NCBI RefSeq assembly: GCF_019061145.1
Contig: NZ_JAHQZS010000002.1
Coordinates: 682,001-746,000, forward strand
Length of the DNA stretch: 64,000 nucleotides
Source of the DNA: Anianabacter salinae
Lineage (GTDB): Bacteria > Pseudomonadota > Alphaproteobacteria > Rhodobacterales > Rhodobacteraceae
Reading direction: 5' to 3'
The translations under genes were made by a program, and so were the position numbers. Below the pieces are notes generated by a model. That model worked only from the letters and a program-made list of their open reading frames with translations. It was not told the origin of the DNA and searched no databases. This document shows positions 54,918 through 63,951 of this stretch, piece after piece; the first letter of the stretch is position 1; each line of letters begins with the position of its first letter.

Positions 54918-55976
54918 TCAGTCGTCCTGGCCGGGGTTCGATTTGTCGCCCGGACCACGGTTGCCGGTGCGAGACGCCTTGCGCAGGAACGCGACCTCGC
55001 GCTGCCAGTCGCGCACCGGGCGCGCGGGGCGCCCGCCCCAGGTCTCGCCATCGGGGATGTCGCGGATCACGCCGGTGCCCGCAGCCAACCGCACGCCGCG
55101 TCCGATGGTGACATGCTCGGACGCGCCGGACTTGCCGCCCATCATCGTGCCGTCGCCGACCGTGACGCTGCCAGACAGGCCGATCTGCGCCGCGAGGACG
55201 CAGTGACGGCCGATGCGGCAGTTGTGGCCAATCTGGACCTGGTTGTCGATCTTGGTGCCGTCGCCGATCACCGTGTCGTCGCCAGCCCCCCGGTCGATCG
55301 TGGTCAGTGCGCCGATGTCGACGTCGTCGCCGATCAGGACGCGGCCGATCTGCGGCATCGCGGTCAGCCCGGCGGGCCCCGGCACGTAGCCAAACCCGTC
55401 CTGGCCGATGGCGGCATTCGGCAGGATCGTGATACGCGCGCCGACAAGCGCATGGCTGATCGAGACGCCCGCCCCGATCCGCGCGCCAGCACCGATCCTG
55501 ACGGCAGGGCCTATGACCACGTTGGCGGCAAGGATGCTGCCCTCGCCGATCTCGGCCTCGGCGCCGATCACGCAGCCCGGGCCGATCTCGACCCCGGTGC
55601 CGATCCGCGCTGCCGGATCGACGACGGCGGTGGCGGCGATCCCGGGACGCGGGCGCGGCGCGGGGTAGAGCCGCGCGGCAAGGCCCGCATAGGCGGCCTG
55701 CGGCGCCTCGTGGATCAGCAGGTTGCACGCCCCGGCATAACCGCTGGCGATGCTTTCGGTCACAAGGCAGGCGCCCGCGCGGGTGCCGTCCAGCATGGCG
55801 TAGTTCTTGCGCCCGGTCAGGAACCCGATCTCGGTCTCATTGGCGCGGTTCAGCGGCGCGCAGCCGGTGATCATCAGCGCGGGGTCCGCGCCGGTGACAA
55901 GCTGCGCCCCGGTCAGCACCGCGATATCGGACAGCGACAGCGGCGCAGGCACGGGAAAGAACCGCGGGTCGGCCAT
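54918..55976 (-). CDS. lpxD: UDP-3-O-acylglucosamine N-acyltransferase LpxD
   Basis: 352 residues from the ATG at 55976. An N-terminal uridine-binding domain (GCAPLNRANETEIGFLTGRK) is followed by hexapeptide repeats of a left-handed beta helix and the catalytic His segment NQVQIGHNCRIGRH. It adds the second acyl chain in lipid A synthesis. Here it lies directly after lpxA with no fabZ between, unlike the common lpxD-fabZ-lpxA-lpxB layout, and is followed by an SDR gene. Confidence 0.88.
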   Translation of the reverse strand: MADPRFFPVPAPLSLSDIAVLTGAQLVTGADPALMITGCAPLNRANETEIGFLTGRKNYAMLDGTRAGACLVTESIASGYAGACNLLIHEAPQAAYAGLAARLYPAPRPRPGIAATAVVDPAARIGTGVEIGPGCVIGAEAEIGEGSILAANVVIGPAVRIGAGARIGAGVSISHALVGARITILPNAAIGQDGFGYVPGPAGLTAMPQIGRVLIGDDVDIGALTTIDRGAGDDTVIGDGTKIDNQVQIGHNCRIGRHCVLAAQIGLSGSVTVGDGTMMGGKSGASEHVTIGRGVRLAAGTGVIRDIPDGETWGGRPARPVRDWQREVAFLRKASRTGNRGPGDKSNPGQDD

Positions 55977-55980
55977 ACCG

Positions 55981-56793
55981 TCAGCGTGCGCCCAGCACGG
56001 CGCGGTTGGCATCCGCGCGGATGAAATCGACGATCATCATCACCTGGGGCGAATGCGCATAGCGTTCCGCCACGCGCTCTACCCGCGCCTTGAAGCTGTC
56101 GTCCTCGTCGGTGAACAGATCGCGATAGGCCGAGCGGATGTCGTTGATCGTCTGGCGATTGAAGCCCGACCGCTTGAGACCCACAAGGTTCAGCCCGCCC
56201 AGCTTGGCACGGTTTCCCAGCGCAGAGCCGAAGGGGATCACGTCGATGTTGACCGCAGCGGCGCCGCCGACGAAGGCATGGCTGCCGATCCGGCAGAACT
56301 GGTGGATGCCCGCAAGGCCGCCGATGAAGACGTGATCGCCGACGACGACATGCCCGCCGAGCGTGGCGTTGGACGCGACGATCACATGCTCACCGAGGAT
56401 GCAGTCATGTGCGACGTGGCTTGCGGCCATGACGTAGGAATGGTTGCCGATCACCGTCTTGCCGCCGCCCAGCGGCGTGCCGCGGTGGATCGAGGCCTGT
56501 TCGCGAACGATGACGTTCTCGCCGATAATCAGTTCGGTCGGCTCGCCCTGATAGCGCAGGTGCTGCGGCGCCGCGCCCAGCATGGTGAAGGGAAAGACGA
56601 CCGAGTCCTTGCCGATGGTGGTGTGGCCGTCCAGCACGACGTGGCTTTTCAGTTCCACCCGGTCGGCGAGCTTCACGTTCGCCCCGACCACGCAGAAGGG
56701 CCCGACGAACACCCCCGCACCGATCTCGGCGCCGTCTTCGACAATGGCGGTGGGGTGGATGACCGCCTGTGCGGCTGTCTCGGTCACGGACAT
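55981..56793 (-). CDS. lpxA: UDP-N-acetylglucosamine acyltransferase LpxA family
   Basis: 270 residues, as E. coli LpxA (262). A hexapeptide-repeat beta helix runs from about residue 10 to 190, with the catalytic His at 129 (ASHVAHDC) and the C-terminal helical bundle (LVGLKRSGFNRQTINDIRSA). It transfers a 3-hydroxyacyl chain from ACP to UDP-GlcNAc, or to UDP-GlcNAc3N in organisms with GnnA/GnnB. With the GnnA/GnnB-like genes 3 kb away the diamino sugar is a real possibility. It is the first gene of a minus-strand operon with lpxD. Confidence 0.88.
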   Translation of the reverse strand: MSVTETAAQAVIHPTAIVEDGAEIGAGVFVGPFCVVGANVKLADRVELKSHVVLDGHTTIGKDSVVFPFTMLGAAPQHLRYQGEPTELIIGENVIVREQASIHRGTPLGGGKTVIGNHSYVMAASHVAHDCILGEHVIVASNATLGGHVVVGDHVFIGGLAGIHQFCRIGSHAFVGGAAAVNIDVIPFGSALGNRAKLGGLNLVGLKRSGFNRQTINDIRSAYRDLFTDEDDSFKARVERVAERYAHSPQVMMIVDFIRADANRAVLGAR

Positions 56794-57004
56794 TCGGGAT
56801 ACTCGGGCTCGGTCGGTCGTTGCGGGTCCTGTCGCTCGAAAAGGCCTCCGGTGGCCTGTGAAGGGATCGAGCGCGGTCTCCGGTCGGACGCACGGTGTGT
56901 GCTGGTTTCACTTCTGGTTCAAAGGCGGACATAAAGCGTCGAGGCTTGCGGGTGCAACCAGAATCTCCCGCTACGCTGCGGCGAAAGCCGCGTCCTGCGG
57001 GCGT

Positions 57005-58285
57005 TCAGCGCCCGAAATGATCGGTTCCGGCCCACTGGACCTGTCCTGCGGTCAAGGCGAAACTGCGTGGATCGCTTTGGCGCTTTGGCCAATGCCCGCC
57101 GAAATACCGTGCCACCAGCGCCTGCCGCAGTGCGGCATAGGCAGGCTGCCCGGAATGCGCCCGCACCACGCCGCCGCCCGCGCCAAAGGCGCGCCGGTCA
57201 AGCACCGCGTCATGCGGGTTCAGGGGGGCCGGGAACAGCGGCACGAGGTTGACGTATTCGCGTTTGGCCATCCAGTCGTCGTAGGTGGCGATATGCGGCG
57301 GCAATCCGCCATCCTCGACCCAGCTGTCCAGCACCAGCGTGACCGGTCGCTGCGTCCCGACAAGGACCGGCGCGAAATGGTCGGTCAACTCATAGACATC
57401 GTTGATCCGGCGCAGCGCGGCGCCAAGCGCGCCGCCGTGGCGGGTCTGCGGTCGGCGCTGCGCGAATTGCGCGGGTGCCTTCAGCCGGAACCGGGTCAGA
57501 AGACCGTCCGCAAGGATCACCTGGCGCAGGAACCCCTCCTGGATCGCGGCCTCGTCGGTGCAGACCGTGCCTCCGACGATGCCCTGCGTATTGCCCGCGA
57601 AATCGCCCCGGTCGCGGTCGAGCATCTCGAAGTTCAGCTCGAACCGAAAGCTGGCCAGCCGCAGCGCCTGCACCTCGAACGCCTCTCGGTCGGACAGTCC
57701 CAGCGGCCAGCGGCGCCCGGCGAACTCGGCGCGGAAGCGGGCAAAGGCGGTGTCCGAGAACAGGCCCCGGATGCGCTGCAGTTCGGACGCCGGCAAGGGC
57801 GCGAAGAAGAGGTCGGGCTGCTTGTTGCCCCACTTGATCGTGACGCAGCGGCCCACCCCGTCCCGCGCCGCGCGAAGGGCATAGGCAGCGCGGGCCATCG
57901 CGGCCACATCGGCAAAGCGGTAGCCTTCGTTTGCGGCAAATCCCTTGTCCTGCATCAGCCGTTCAAGCCGCCGGTAGACGCGTTCCGCCTCGATCGACGA
58001 GGCGCCGGACCAGTGCAGCGGCAGGCTGTTGCGCAGGTGCAGCACGGGCGGGCGGTGCAAAGCGGCGTCCGCATAGGCGCGCAGCGACAGGCGGGTGACG
58101 ATGGGCGGGCGCTCGGATCGGCCGCGCAGGCCCGGATAGCCGTCCTCGGTCAGGTGCAAGAGCGCGCAGGCGGGAAACGCATCGGCCAGATCGGCCACCG
58201 TCAGGCGCGCGGCATGTCCGGGAGCGGCGGCGTATATCAGCGCCAGCGCGGCCAGACCCCATAGCCTCGATCGTAGGTTCGCCAT
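57005..58285 (-). CDS. Unrecognised exported protein of 426 residues
   Basis: The ATG at 58285 has an AGGAG site and opens a signal peptide (LWGLAALALIYAAAPGHA, cleaved near residue 25). The mature protein is mixed alpha/beta, with notable segments VGRCVTIKWGNKQPDLFFAP (about residue 125), LNFEMLDRDRGDFAGNTQGI (~200) and VGTQRPVTLVLDSWVEDGG (~310). No family is recognised. It lies between lpxA and a divergent aminopeptidase gene. A periplasmic role is inferred from the signal only. Confidence 0.75.
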   Translation of the reverse strand: MANLRSRLWGLAALALIYAAAPGHAARLTVADLADAFPACALLHLTEDGYPGLRGRSERPPIVTRLSLRAYADAALHRPPVLHLRNSLPLHWSGASSIEAERVYRRLERLMQDKGFAANEGYRFADVAAMARAAYALRAARDGVGRCVTIKWGNKQPDLFFAPLPASELQRIRGLFSDTAFARFRAEFAGRRWPLGLSDREAFEVQALRLASFRFELNFEMLDRDRGDFAGNTQGIVGGTVCTDEAAIQEGFLRQVILADGLLTRFRLKAPAQFAQRRPQTRHGGALGAALRRINDVYELTDHFAPVLVGTQRPVTLVLDSWVEDGGLPPHIATYDDWMAKREYVNLVPLFPAPLNPHDAVLDRRAFGAGGGVVRAHSGQPAYAALRQALVARYFGGHWPKRQSDPRSFALTAGQVQWAGTDHFGR

Positions 58286-58427
58286 CACTCCTGCCCCCGC
58301 ACACCTCGCGGACTGAAGAAGCAATACAACCAGTTGCCCCGCCCGCACAGCCCCGCCCGCCATCTTGTGAAGCACCTGTTGCGCCGCTAGCGTCCGGGGC
58401 ACGCGCCAGCCTGAAAGGACGCCTGCC

Positions 58428-60224
58428 TTGCCCGATACCCCGCCCTCCGATCTGGCCGAACGCCTTGCCGCCTTGCGCCGCGCCATGACGCAGCACGGCG
58501 TCGATGCGCTCATCGTGCCGCGCGCGGACGAATACCAGAACGAATACGTCCCGCCGTCGGACGAGAGGGTGCGGTTCCTGTCGGGCTTTACCGGCAGCGC
58601 GGCCACCTGCGCGATCACCCAAGACAGCGCGGCGCTGTTCACCGACGGGCGCTACACCATTCAGGCCAAGCGGCAGCTGGACCTGTCGGTCTGGACACTG
58701 CGCCATTCCGTGACCGAGCCGCTGGCAGACTGGCTGACGGGCACCCTGCCCGCCGAGGCGCGCGTCGGCTTCGTGCCCGCCCTGCACCGCGCGGCGGACA
58801 TTGCCGAGTTGTGGCGCAAGCTGGATGCGGCAGGGCTCGCGCTGGTGGCTCTGGAGGCGAACCCCGTCGATGCGATCTGGCCGGATCGCCCGGCCCAGCC
58901 GAATGCGCCCGCACGGCCGCACCCCGAGGCGCTGGCGGGCGAGACGGTGACGGACAAGCTGGCCCGCGTCGGCGCGGCGCTGCGCAAGGACCGTGCGGAC
59001 GCGCTTCTGACCTCGGCGCCCGATGCGCTGTGCTGGCTGTTCAATCTGCGCGGCGACGATGTCGGCATGACACCGCTGGTGTTCGGCCGCGCGGTGACGC
59101 GGTCCGACGGGACAGCGACGCTGCTGCTGGCGGACGGCAAGCTGGCGCCAGAGGACCGGGCGGCGCTGGAACGGCAAGGGGTGACGATCCTGCCGCCGGA
59201 CGCCCTCCCGCAGACGCTGTGCGGCCTGCACGGCAAGACGGTGCGTCTGGACAAGACCACCGCCACGGTCGCGCTGGAACGGCTGGTCGAGGGCGCGGGC
59301 GCGCAGCCGGACATCGGCAGTGATCCGGTGATGCTGATGAAGGCCTGCAAGAACGCGGCCGAACTGGACGGGATGCGCGCCGCGCACCTGCGGGACGGCG
59401 CGGCGCTGACCCGGTTCCTGCACTGGCTGCGCACAGCCGCACCCGGCGATCTTACCGAATGGGAGGCCGCAGAGAAACTGGCGCGCTTCCGGCAGGCCCT
59501 GCCCGAATACCGCTCTCTCAGCTTTCCGACGATCTCGGCCACCGCCGCCAATGCCGCCGAGGCGCATTACCAGATGACCGAGGCGACCGCCGCACCCCTG
59601 CGGGACGGCGATCTCTACCTCGTCGACAGCGGCGCGCAATACGCGGACGGCACCACCGATGTGACCCGCACGACGATCCTTGGCACCCCCACCGACGAGA
59701 TGCGCCGCCGCTATACGCAAGTCCTGCGCGGGCATGTCGCGCTCTGCCGTCAGCGGTTCCCCAAAGGCGTCACCGGCGCGCAGCTCGATCCCGTAGCGCG
59801 GCAGTTCCTGTGGGATGACGGCGTCGATTTCGACCACGGCACCGGCCACGGCGTCGGCGCTTGCCTTGGCGTCCACGAAGGGCCGCAGTCGATCAGCGCG
59901 CGCGGCACCGGCACCCCGCTGGAACCCGGGATGATCGTCTCGATCGAGCCGGGGTTCTACAAGGCGGGCGGTTTCGGCATCCGCATCGAGAACCTCGGCA
60001 TCGTGCGCGAGGTGGACGCGCCGCCGCTGGCCGACCGCACGCTGCACGGCTTCGAGATGCTCACCCTTGCGCCCTATGACCGCCGCCTGATTGACACCGC
60101 GCTTCTGGCACAGGACGACATCGGCTGGGTCGACGCCTATCACGCCGAGGTCGCCGCGCGGCTGGCGCCGCTGCTGGACGGTGACGCGCTGGATTTCCTG
60201 CAAGCGGAAACCGCCCCGCTTTAA
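58428..60224 (+). CDS. Aminopeptidase P family (Xaa-Pro) metallopeptidase
   Basis: 598 residues from a TTG start with an AAAGGA site 9 bases upstream. Two N-terminal creatinase-like domains (about 1-310) are followed by a pita-bread catalytic domain with the metal ligands in VDSGAQYADGTTDVTRTT (~res 398-415), GTGHGVGACLGVHEGP (~472-487), EPGFYKAGGFGIRIENL (~506-522). The three-domain length matches the eukaryotic-type XPP group rather than E. coli PepP. It removes N-terminal residues before proline. It is followed by a type I secretion ATPase 36 bp later. Confidence 0.9.
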   Translation: MPDTPPSDLAERLAALRRAMTQHGVDALIVPRADEYQNEYVPPSDERVRFLSGFTGSAATCAITQDSAALFTDGRYTIQAKRQLDLSVWTLRHSVTEPLADWLTGTLPAEARVGFVPALHRAADIAELWRKLDAAGLALVALEANPVDAIWPDRPAQPNAPARPHPEALAGETVTDKLARVGAALRKDRADALLTSAPDALCWLFNLRGDDVGMTPLVFGRAVTRSDGTATLLLADGKLAPEDRAALERQGVTILPPDALPQTLCGLHGKTVRLDKTTATVALERLVEGAGAQPDIGSDPVMLMKACKNAAELDGMRAAHLRDGAALTRFLHWLRTAAPGDLTEWEAAEKLARFRQALPEYRSLSFPTISATAANAAEAHYQMTEATAAPLRDGDLYLVDSGAQYADGTTDVTRTTILGTPTDEMRRRYTQVLRGHVALCRQRFPKGVTGAQLDPVARQFLWDDGVDFDHGTGHGVGACLGVHEGPQSISARGTGTPLEPGMIVSIEPGFYKAGGFGIRIENLGIVREVDAPPLADRTLHGFEMLTLAPYDRRLIDTALLAQDDIGWVDAYHAEVAARLAPLLDGDALDFLQAETAPL

Positions 60225-60260
60225 CCCCGTCTTGAGAGGTTCTGCGCCACCCTTGGCCCG

Positions 60261-61961
60261 ATGACGACCGGGGGCGGCATGGACGACGGCACGGGATCAC
60301 GCGGCGAGGTGTGGCAGGCGGTGCGCCCCGCGCTGCCGCTTCTGGTCGCGGCCGGCTGGCTGAGCGTCATCGGCAATCTTCTGATGCTGACCGGCCCGGT
60401 CTACATGATCGAGGTTTACGATCGCGCGCTTCCCGCAGGCTCGGTCGAGACGCTGGTCGCGCTGACCGGCCTGATGCTGTTTCTCTACATGGTCATGACC
60501 ATCGCGGACATCGCGCGCGCCCAGCTTCTGGTGCGGGCGGGTGCGCGGGTCGAGGCCGGGCTTGCCGCGCGCTGCTTCGACGCGGGAATGACGCAGGCGC
60601 GGCTTGGTCTGGGCGCCGCGCCCGCTGCCCGCCCGCTTGACGATCTTGAGGCGCTGGCGGCGGTGTTCTCGGCCCCCGTGGCGACGGTGGTCTTCGATCT
60701 GCCGTTTACCCTTCTGTTCGCGCTCATGCTGTTCTGGATCGATCCGGCGCTGGGGATGCTGGCGACCTTTGGCGCCGCCCTGCTGATCGCGGTCACGGTG
60801 CAGCGCCGGGCGATGCTTGGGCGGGCCGAGATCGAGGCCGAAGCGCTGCGCTTGCGCGCCCGCGCTGGTCATGACGCGCTGGCCGCCGACCCGGACAGCG
60901 CGTGGGGTGCAGGTCTGATCGCGCCCGGGCGCGCCGAATGGTCCCGGGATCTGGCCCGGGCCCGCATCGCCCGCGCCCGCGTCGATGACGCGGCGGCGGT
61001 CTTTGGCAGCCTGTCGCGCACCCTTCGGCTTGGCCTGCAGGCGGCCGCGCTCGGGCTTGGGGCGTGGCTCGCGATCCGGTCCGAGATTTCGCCGGGCGTG
61101 ATCTTTGCCATCGCCCTGTTCCTGGGCCGGAGCCTGGCACCGGTGGAAACGCTGGTGCAGGGCTGGCCCACCGCCGCGCGCGCCCTGCGGGGGTGGGAAC
61201 GTCTGGGCCGCACGCTGGCGGCGACGCCGGACCTTGAGGGCGCCAGACCCGGTGTGCGTGATGCCCCGGCGAGCCTTGTCGCCGCCGATCTCTGGACCGG
61301 TCCGCCCGGCATGCCCCTGGTCCGCGGCGTCGACCTGCAGGTCGCCCCGGGCGAGGTGCTGGGCCTGATCGGCCCGTCCGGCAGCGGAAAGTCGGCGCTT
61401 CTGCGCGGGCTGGCCGGGGTCTGGCCGCCACAGCACGGCTCGGTGCGGCTGGGAAACGGACCCACGGGATCAGCGGGCTATCTGCCGCAAACCCTGCGCG
61501 CGCACCCCGTTTCCATCGCCCGCTTCATCGCGCGGCTGGCAGAGGAGCCGGAAATCGGCGCCGTGACCGAGGCGGCGCTGGCGGCGGGCCTGCACGATGC
61601 CATCCAGCGCTTACCGGGTGGTTATGACACGATCCTTGGTGCTGCGGGTGAGCCGCTGCCCGGGGGCCAGTTGCGCCGCCTGGGGCTGGCCCGCGCGCTT
61701 TGTGGCCAGCCTGCCGTTCTGCTTCTGGACGAGCCCGAGGCGCATGCCGACGGCGCGGGCATCTCCGCCATCCTCAGCGCGATCCAGACCGCCCGCTGGT
61801 GGGGCGCGGCCACCGTCGTCGCCGCCCACCGCCCCGAGATCATCGCGCTCTGCGACCGGCTGATCTGCCTTGAAGCGGGCCGCGTCCGCCTGGCCGGTCT
61901 CCGCGCCGAGGTGCTTGAGGCGCTCGCGCGCGCCCCCTCCGCCAGTGCCCGCAGCGCATGA
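60261..61961 (+). CDS. Type I secretion ABC permease/ATPase (PrtD-like)
   Basis: 566 residues. An N-terminal transmembrane domain of about six helices, with an opening VAAGWLSVIGNLLMLTGPVY typical of PrtD/RsaD, is followed by an ABC domain with Walker A GPSGSGKSA near residue 371, signature LPGGQLRRLGLARAL and Walker B VLLLDEPEAH. No C39 peptidase domain is present, so substrates would have C-terminal secretion signals. It overlaps the HlyD-like adaptor by 4 bp. No RTX substrate or outer-membrane TolC-like gene is in the window. Confidence 0.88.
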   Translation: MTTGGGMDDGTGSRGEVWQAVRPALPLLVAAGWLSVIGNLLMLTGPVYMIEVYDRALPAGSVETLVALTGLMLFLYMVMTIADIARAQLLVRAGARVEAGLAARCFDAGMTQARLGLGAAPAARPLDDLEALAAVFSAPVATVVFDLPFTLLFALMLFWIDPALGMLATFGAALLIAVTVQRRAMLGRAEIEAEALRLRARAGHDALAADPDSAWGAGLIAPGRAEWSRDLARARIARARVDDAAAVFGSLSRTLRLGLQAAALGLGAWLAIRSEISPGVIFAIALFLGRSLAPVETLVQGWPTAARALRGWERLGRTLAATPDLEGARPGVRDAPASLVAADLWTGPPGMPLVRGVDLQVAPGEVLGLIGPSGSGKSALLRGLAGVWPPQHGSVRLGNGPTGSAGYLPQTLRAHPVSIARFIARLAEEPEIGAVTEAALAAGLHDAIQRLPGGYDTILGAAGEPLPGGQLRRLGLARALCGQPAVLLLDEPEAHADGAGISAILSAIQTARWWGAATVVAAHRPEIIALCDRLICLEAGRVRLAGLRAEVLEALARAPSASARSA

Positions 61962-63184
61962 CCAGTGCCGAACCCGCCGCGCGTGGCCCGTTGCGGCTGG
62001 GGCTTCTGGCAACGGCGTTGCTGGTCCTGGGTGCCGCGTTGTTCGGCGCTCTGGTGCCGCTCTCGACCGCTGTGGTCCTGCCCGCGCGCGCCGAGACGGC
62101 GCGTCCGGCGGCAGAGCTTCTGCCAGATGCACCGGGCCGCATCGCGCGGGTGCTGGTGGCCAATGGCGACAGCGTCCGCGCCGGAGATGTGTTGATCCGG
62201 CTCGACGCAGGGGGGCTGACGGCAAGGCGCGCCTCTGCCCTCGCCGAGATCGACGCACTATCCGCCCGGCTGGCGCGCATCGCCGCCGAGGCACGGGGCA
62301 CCGCCCCGCCCGATGTACCCGGCTCTGCTGCCGCAACGCACGAGGCGACGCTTTTGTCTGCCCGGATCACGGCGCGGGACACCATGCGTGCCGCCCTTGT
62401 CGCCCGCACCGAAACGCTGGAGCGTCAGCGCACCGCCCTTGCCGCCGAAGACCGCGCCCTTGCCGCCGAGCGAACGCTTCTGCGGGGCGAGCTTGCGCGG
62501 CAAGCGCGGCTTGCGGCGCAGGGGCTCGCCCTAGACGAGCGACGGGCGGGGCTTGAAGTCGCGCTGGCCCGCAGCGATGGCTCGGCGGCGGCCCTGCACG
62601 CCCGGCGCGCCGATCTGGCCGCGACCGAGAACGCCCTGCGCACAGAGCAGGCGCAGCTTGACGACCGCCTTGCCGAGGAGTTGGCCGAGCAGACCGCCGC
62701 GCTGACGCCTGCCCTTGCCGCCGCGCGCGCCGCCCTTGCCGAGATCGACCGTCAGCGCGCTGCCCTGATCCTGCGGGCACCCGTCAGCGGCACCATCGAC
62801 GCGCTAAGCGCGGCGCCGGGCGATCTGGCGCATCCCGGCGCAGCGCTGTTGCGGATCGTGCCGAACGGGCCTGTCCTGATCGCCGCCGCCCTGCCCCCGC
62901 AGCAGCGTGAAGGGCTGGACGTCGGCGGCCCGGTGCGGATCAGGGTCGACGCCTCCGCCGGACCGGCCCCGACACTGACGGGCCGCATCCGCTGGATCTC
63001 GCCCGACGTGCAACCGATGGCAGCCGGTGCTCCGCCCGCCTACCGGATCGAGGCGCACGTCGATCAGGGGGCGCTGGCCCCCGGCCAGCCCGTCACGCTG
63101 GTCGCGCCCACCGGCCACGCCACCGCGCTGGCGCTGCTGCTGTCCCCCATCACGTCGGCACTGGCCCGTGCCGCGCCGGACTAG
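61958..63184 (+). CDS. HlyD-family periplasmic adaptor of type I secretion
   Basis: 408 residues. One N-terminal helix (about 13-35), a biotinyl-lipoyl-like segment (RIARVLVANGDSVRAGDVLI), a long Ala/Arg/Leu-rich coiled coil (about 90-265) and the second half of the lipoyl domain (LILRAPVSGTIDALSAAPGD). It bridges the inner-membrane ATPase to an outer-membrane channel. Its TAG stop shares the CTAG tetranucleotide with the convergent gene's stop at 63181. Confidence 0.9.
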   Translation: MTSAEPAARGPLRLGLLATALLVLGAALFGALVPLSTAVVLPARAETARPAAELLPDAPGRIARVLVANGDSVRAGDVLIRLDAGGLTARRASALAEIDALSARLARIAAEARGTAPPDVPGSAAATHEATLLSARITARDTMRAALVARTETLERQRTALAAEDRALAAERTLLRGELARQARLAAQGLALDERRAGLEVALARSDGSAAALHARRADLAATENALRTEQAQLDDRLAEELAEQTAALTPALAAARAALAEIDRQRAALILRAPVSGTIDALSAAPGDLAHPGAALLRIVPNGPVLIAAALPPQQREGLDVGGPVRIRVDASAGPAPTLTGRIRWISPDVQPMAAGAPPAYRIEAHVDQGALAPGQPVTLVAPTGHATALALLLSPITSALARAAPD

Positions 63185-63951
63185 CGGCGCCCTTCCATCT
63201 GCGCGACGGTAATCCCCGCCTCGATCAACGCGGCGCGCAGACCCCTCGCCAGCCCCACCGCCTCGGGCGTGTCGCCATGCACGCAGACGGTGTCGATGGC
63301 GGCAGGAATGCGCCCGCCGCTCGCGGTATGGATCGCGCCGTCCCGCAACATCGCCGTGATGCGCCGCGCCGCATCGTCCGTGTCATGGATCACCGCGCCG
63401 GGCAGCCGCCGGTCCACCAGCGTCGCGTCATCGTTGTAGGCGCGGTCGGCAAAGATCTCTCCGGCCCAGCGACATCCCAGCGCGCGCACTGCGGTCTCTT
63501 GCGCGGTGCCCGCCAGCACCACCACGATCAGGTCCGGGTCCAGATCCAGCGCGGCGGAATAACAGCTGCGCGCCATCCCGGCATCCTCGGACGTCATGTT
63601 CGACAGCGCGCCGTGCAGCTTGAGATGGCGCACACGGCCGCCCGCCGCGCGGGCCATGCCCTGCGCCGCGCCAAGCTGATAACGCACAAGATTGCCAAGA
63701 CTGTCGCCCGGAACGTCCATCCGCCGCCGCCCGAAGCCCTGCAGGTCCGCAAAGCCGGGATGCGCGCCGATGCCGACCCCGCGCGCGGCGGCCTCTGCCA
63801 TCACCTGCGCCATCACGTCGGGATCGCCCGCGTGAAAACCGCAGGCGATGTTGGCAGAGGTGACTATATCCAGAAGCGTGCTGTCCTCGCCCATTTGCCA
63901 GGGGCCGAACGCCTCGCCCATATCGGAGTTGAGATCGATGGTCAGGGTCAT
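63181..63951 (-). CDS. pxpA: 5-oxoprolinase subunit A, LamB/YcsF family
   Basis: 256 residues. It begins TIDLNSDMGEAFGPW, the family signature, then NIACGFHAGDP and HPGFADLQGFGRRRMDVPG. PxpA with PxpB and PxpC hydrolyses 5-oxoproline using ATP. The ATG at 63951 overlaps the stop of a preceding partial gene (63948-64000), consistent with the usual pxpB-pxpC-pxpA type cluster. It converges on the HlyD gene. Confidence 0.93.
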   Translation of the reverse strand: MTLTIDLNSDMGEAFGPWQMGEDSTLLDIVTSANIACGFHAGDPDVMAQVMAEAAARGVGIGAHPGFADLQGFGRRRMDVPGDSLGNLVRYQLGAAQGMARAAGGRVRHLKLHGALSNMTSEDAGMARSCYSAALDLDPDLIVVVLAGTAQETAVRALGCRWAGEIFADRAYNDDATLVDRRLPGAVIHDTDDAARRITAMLRDGAIHTASGGRIPAAIDTVCVHGDTPEAVGLARGLRAALIEAGITVAQMEGRR

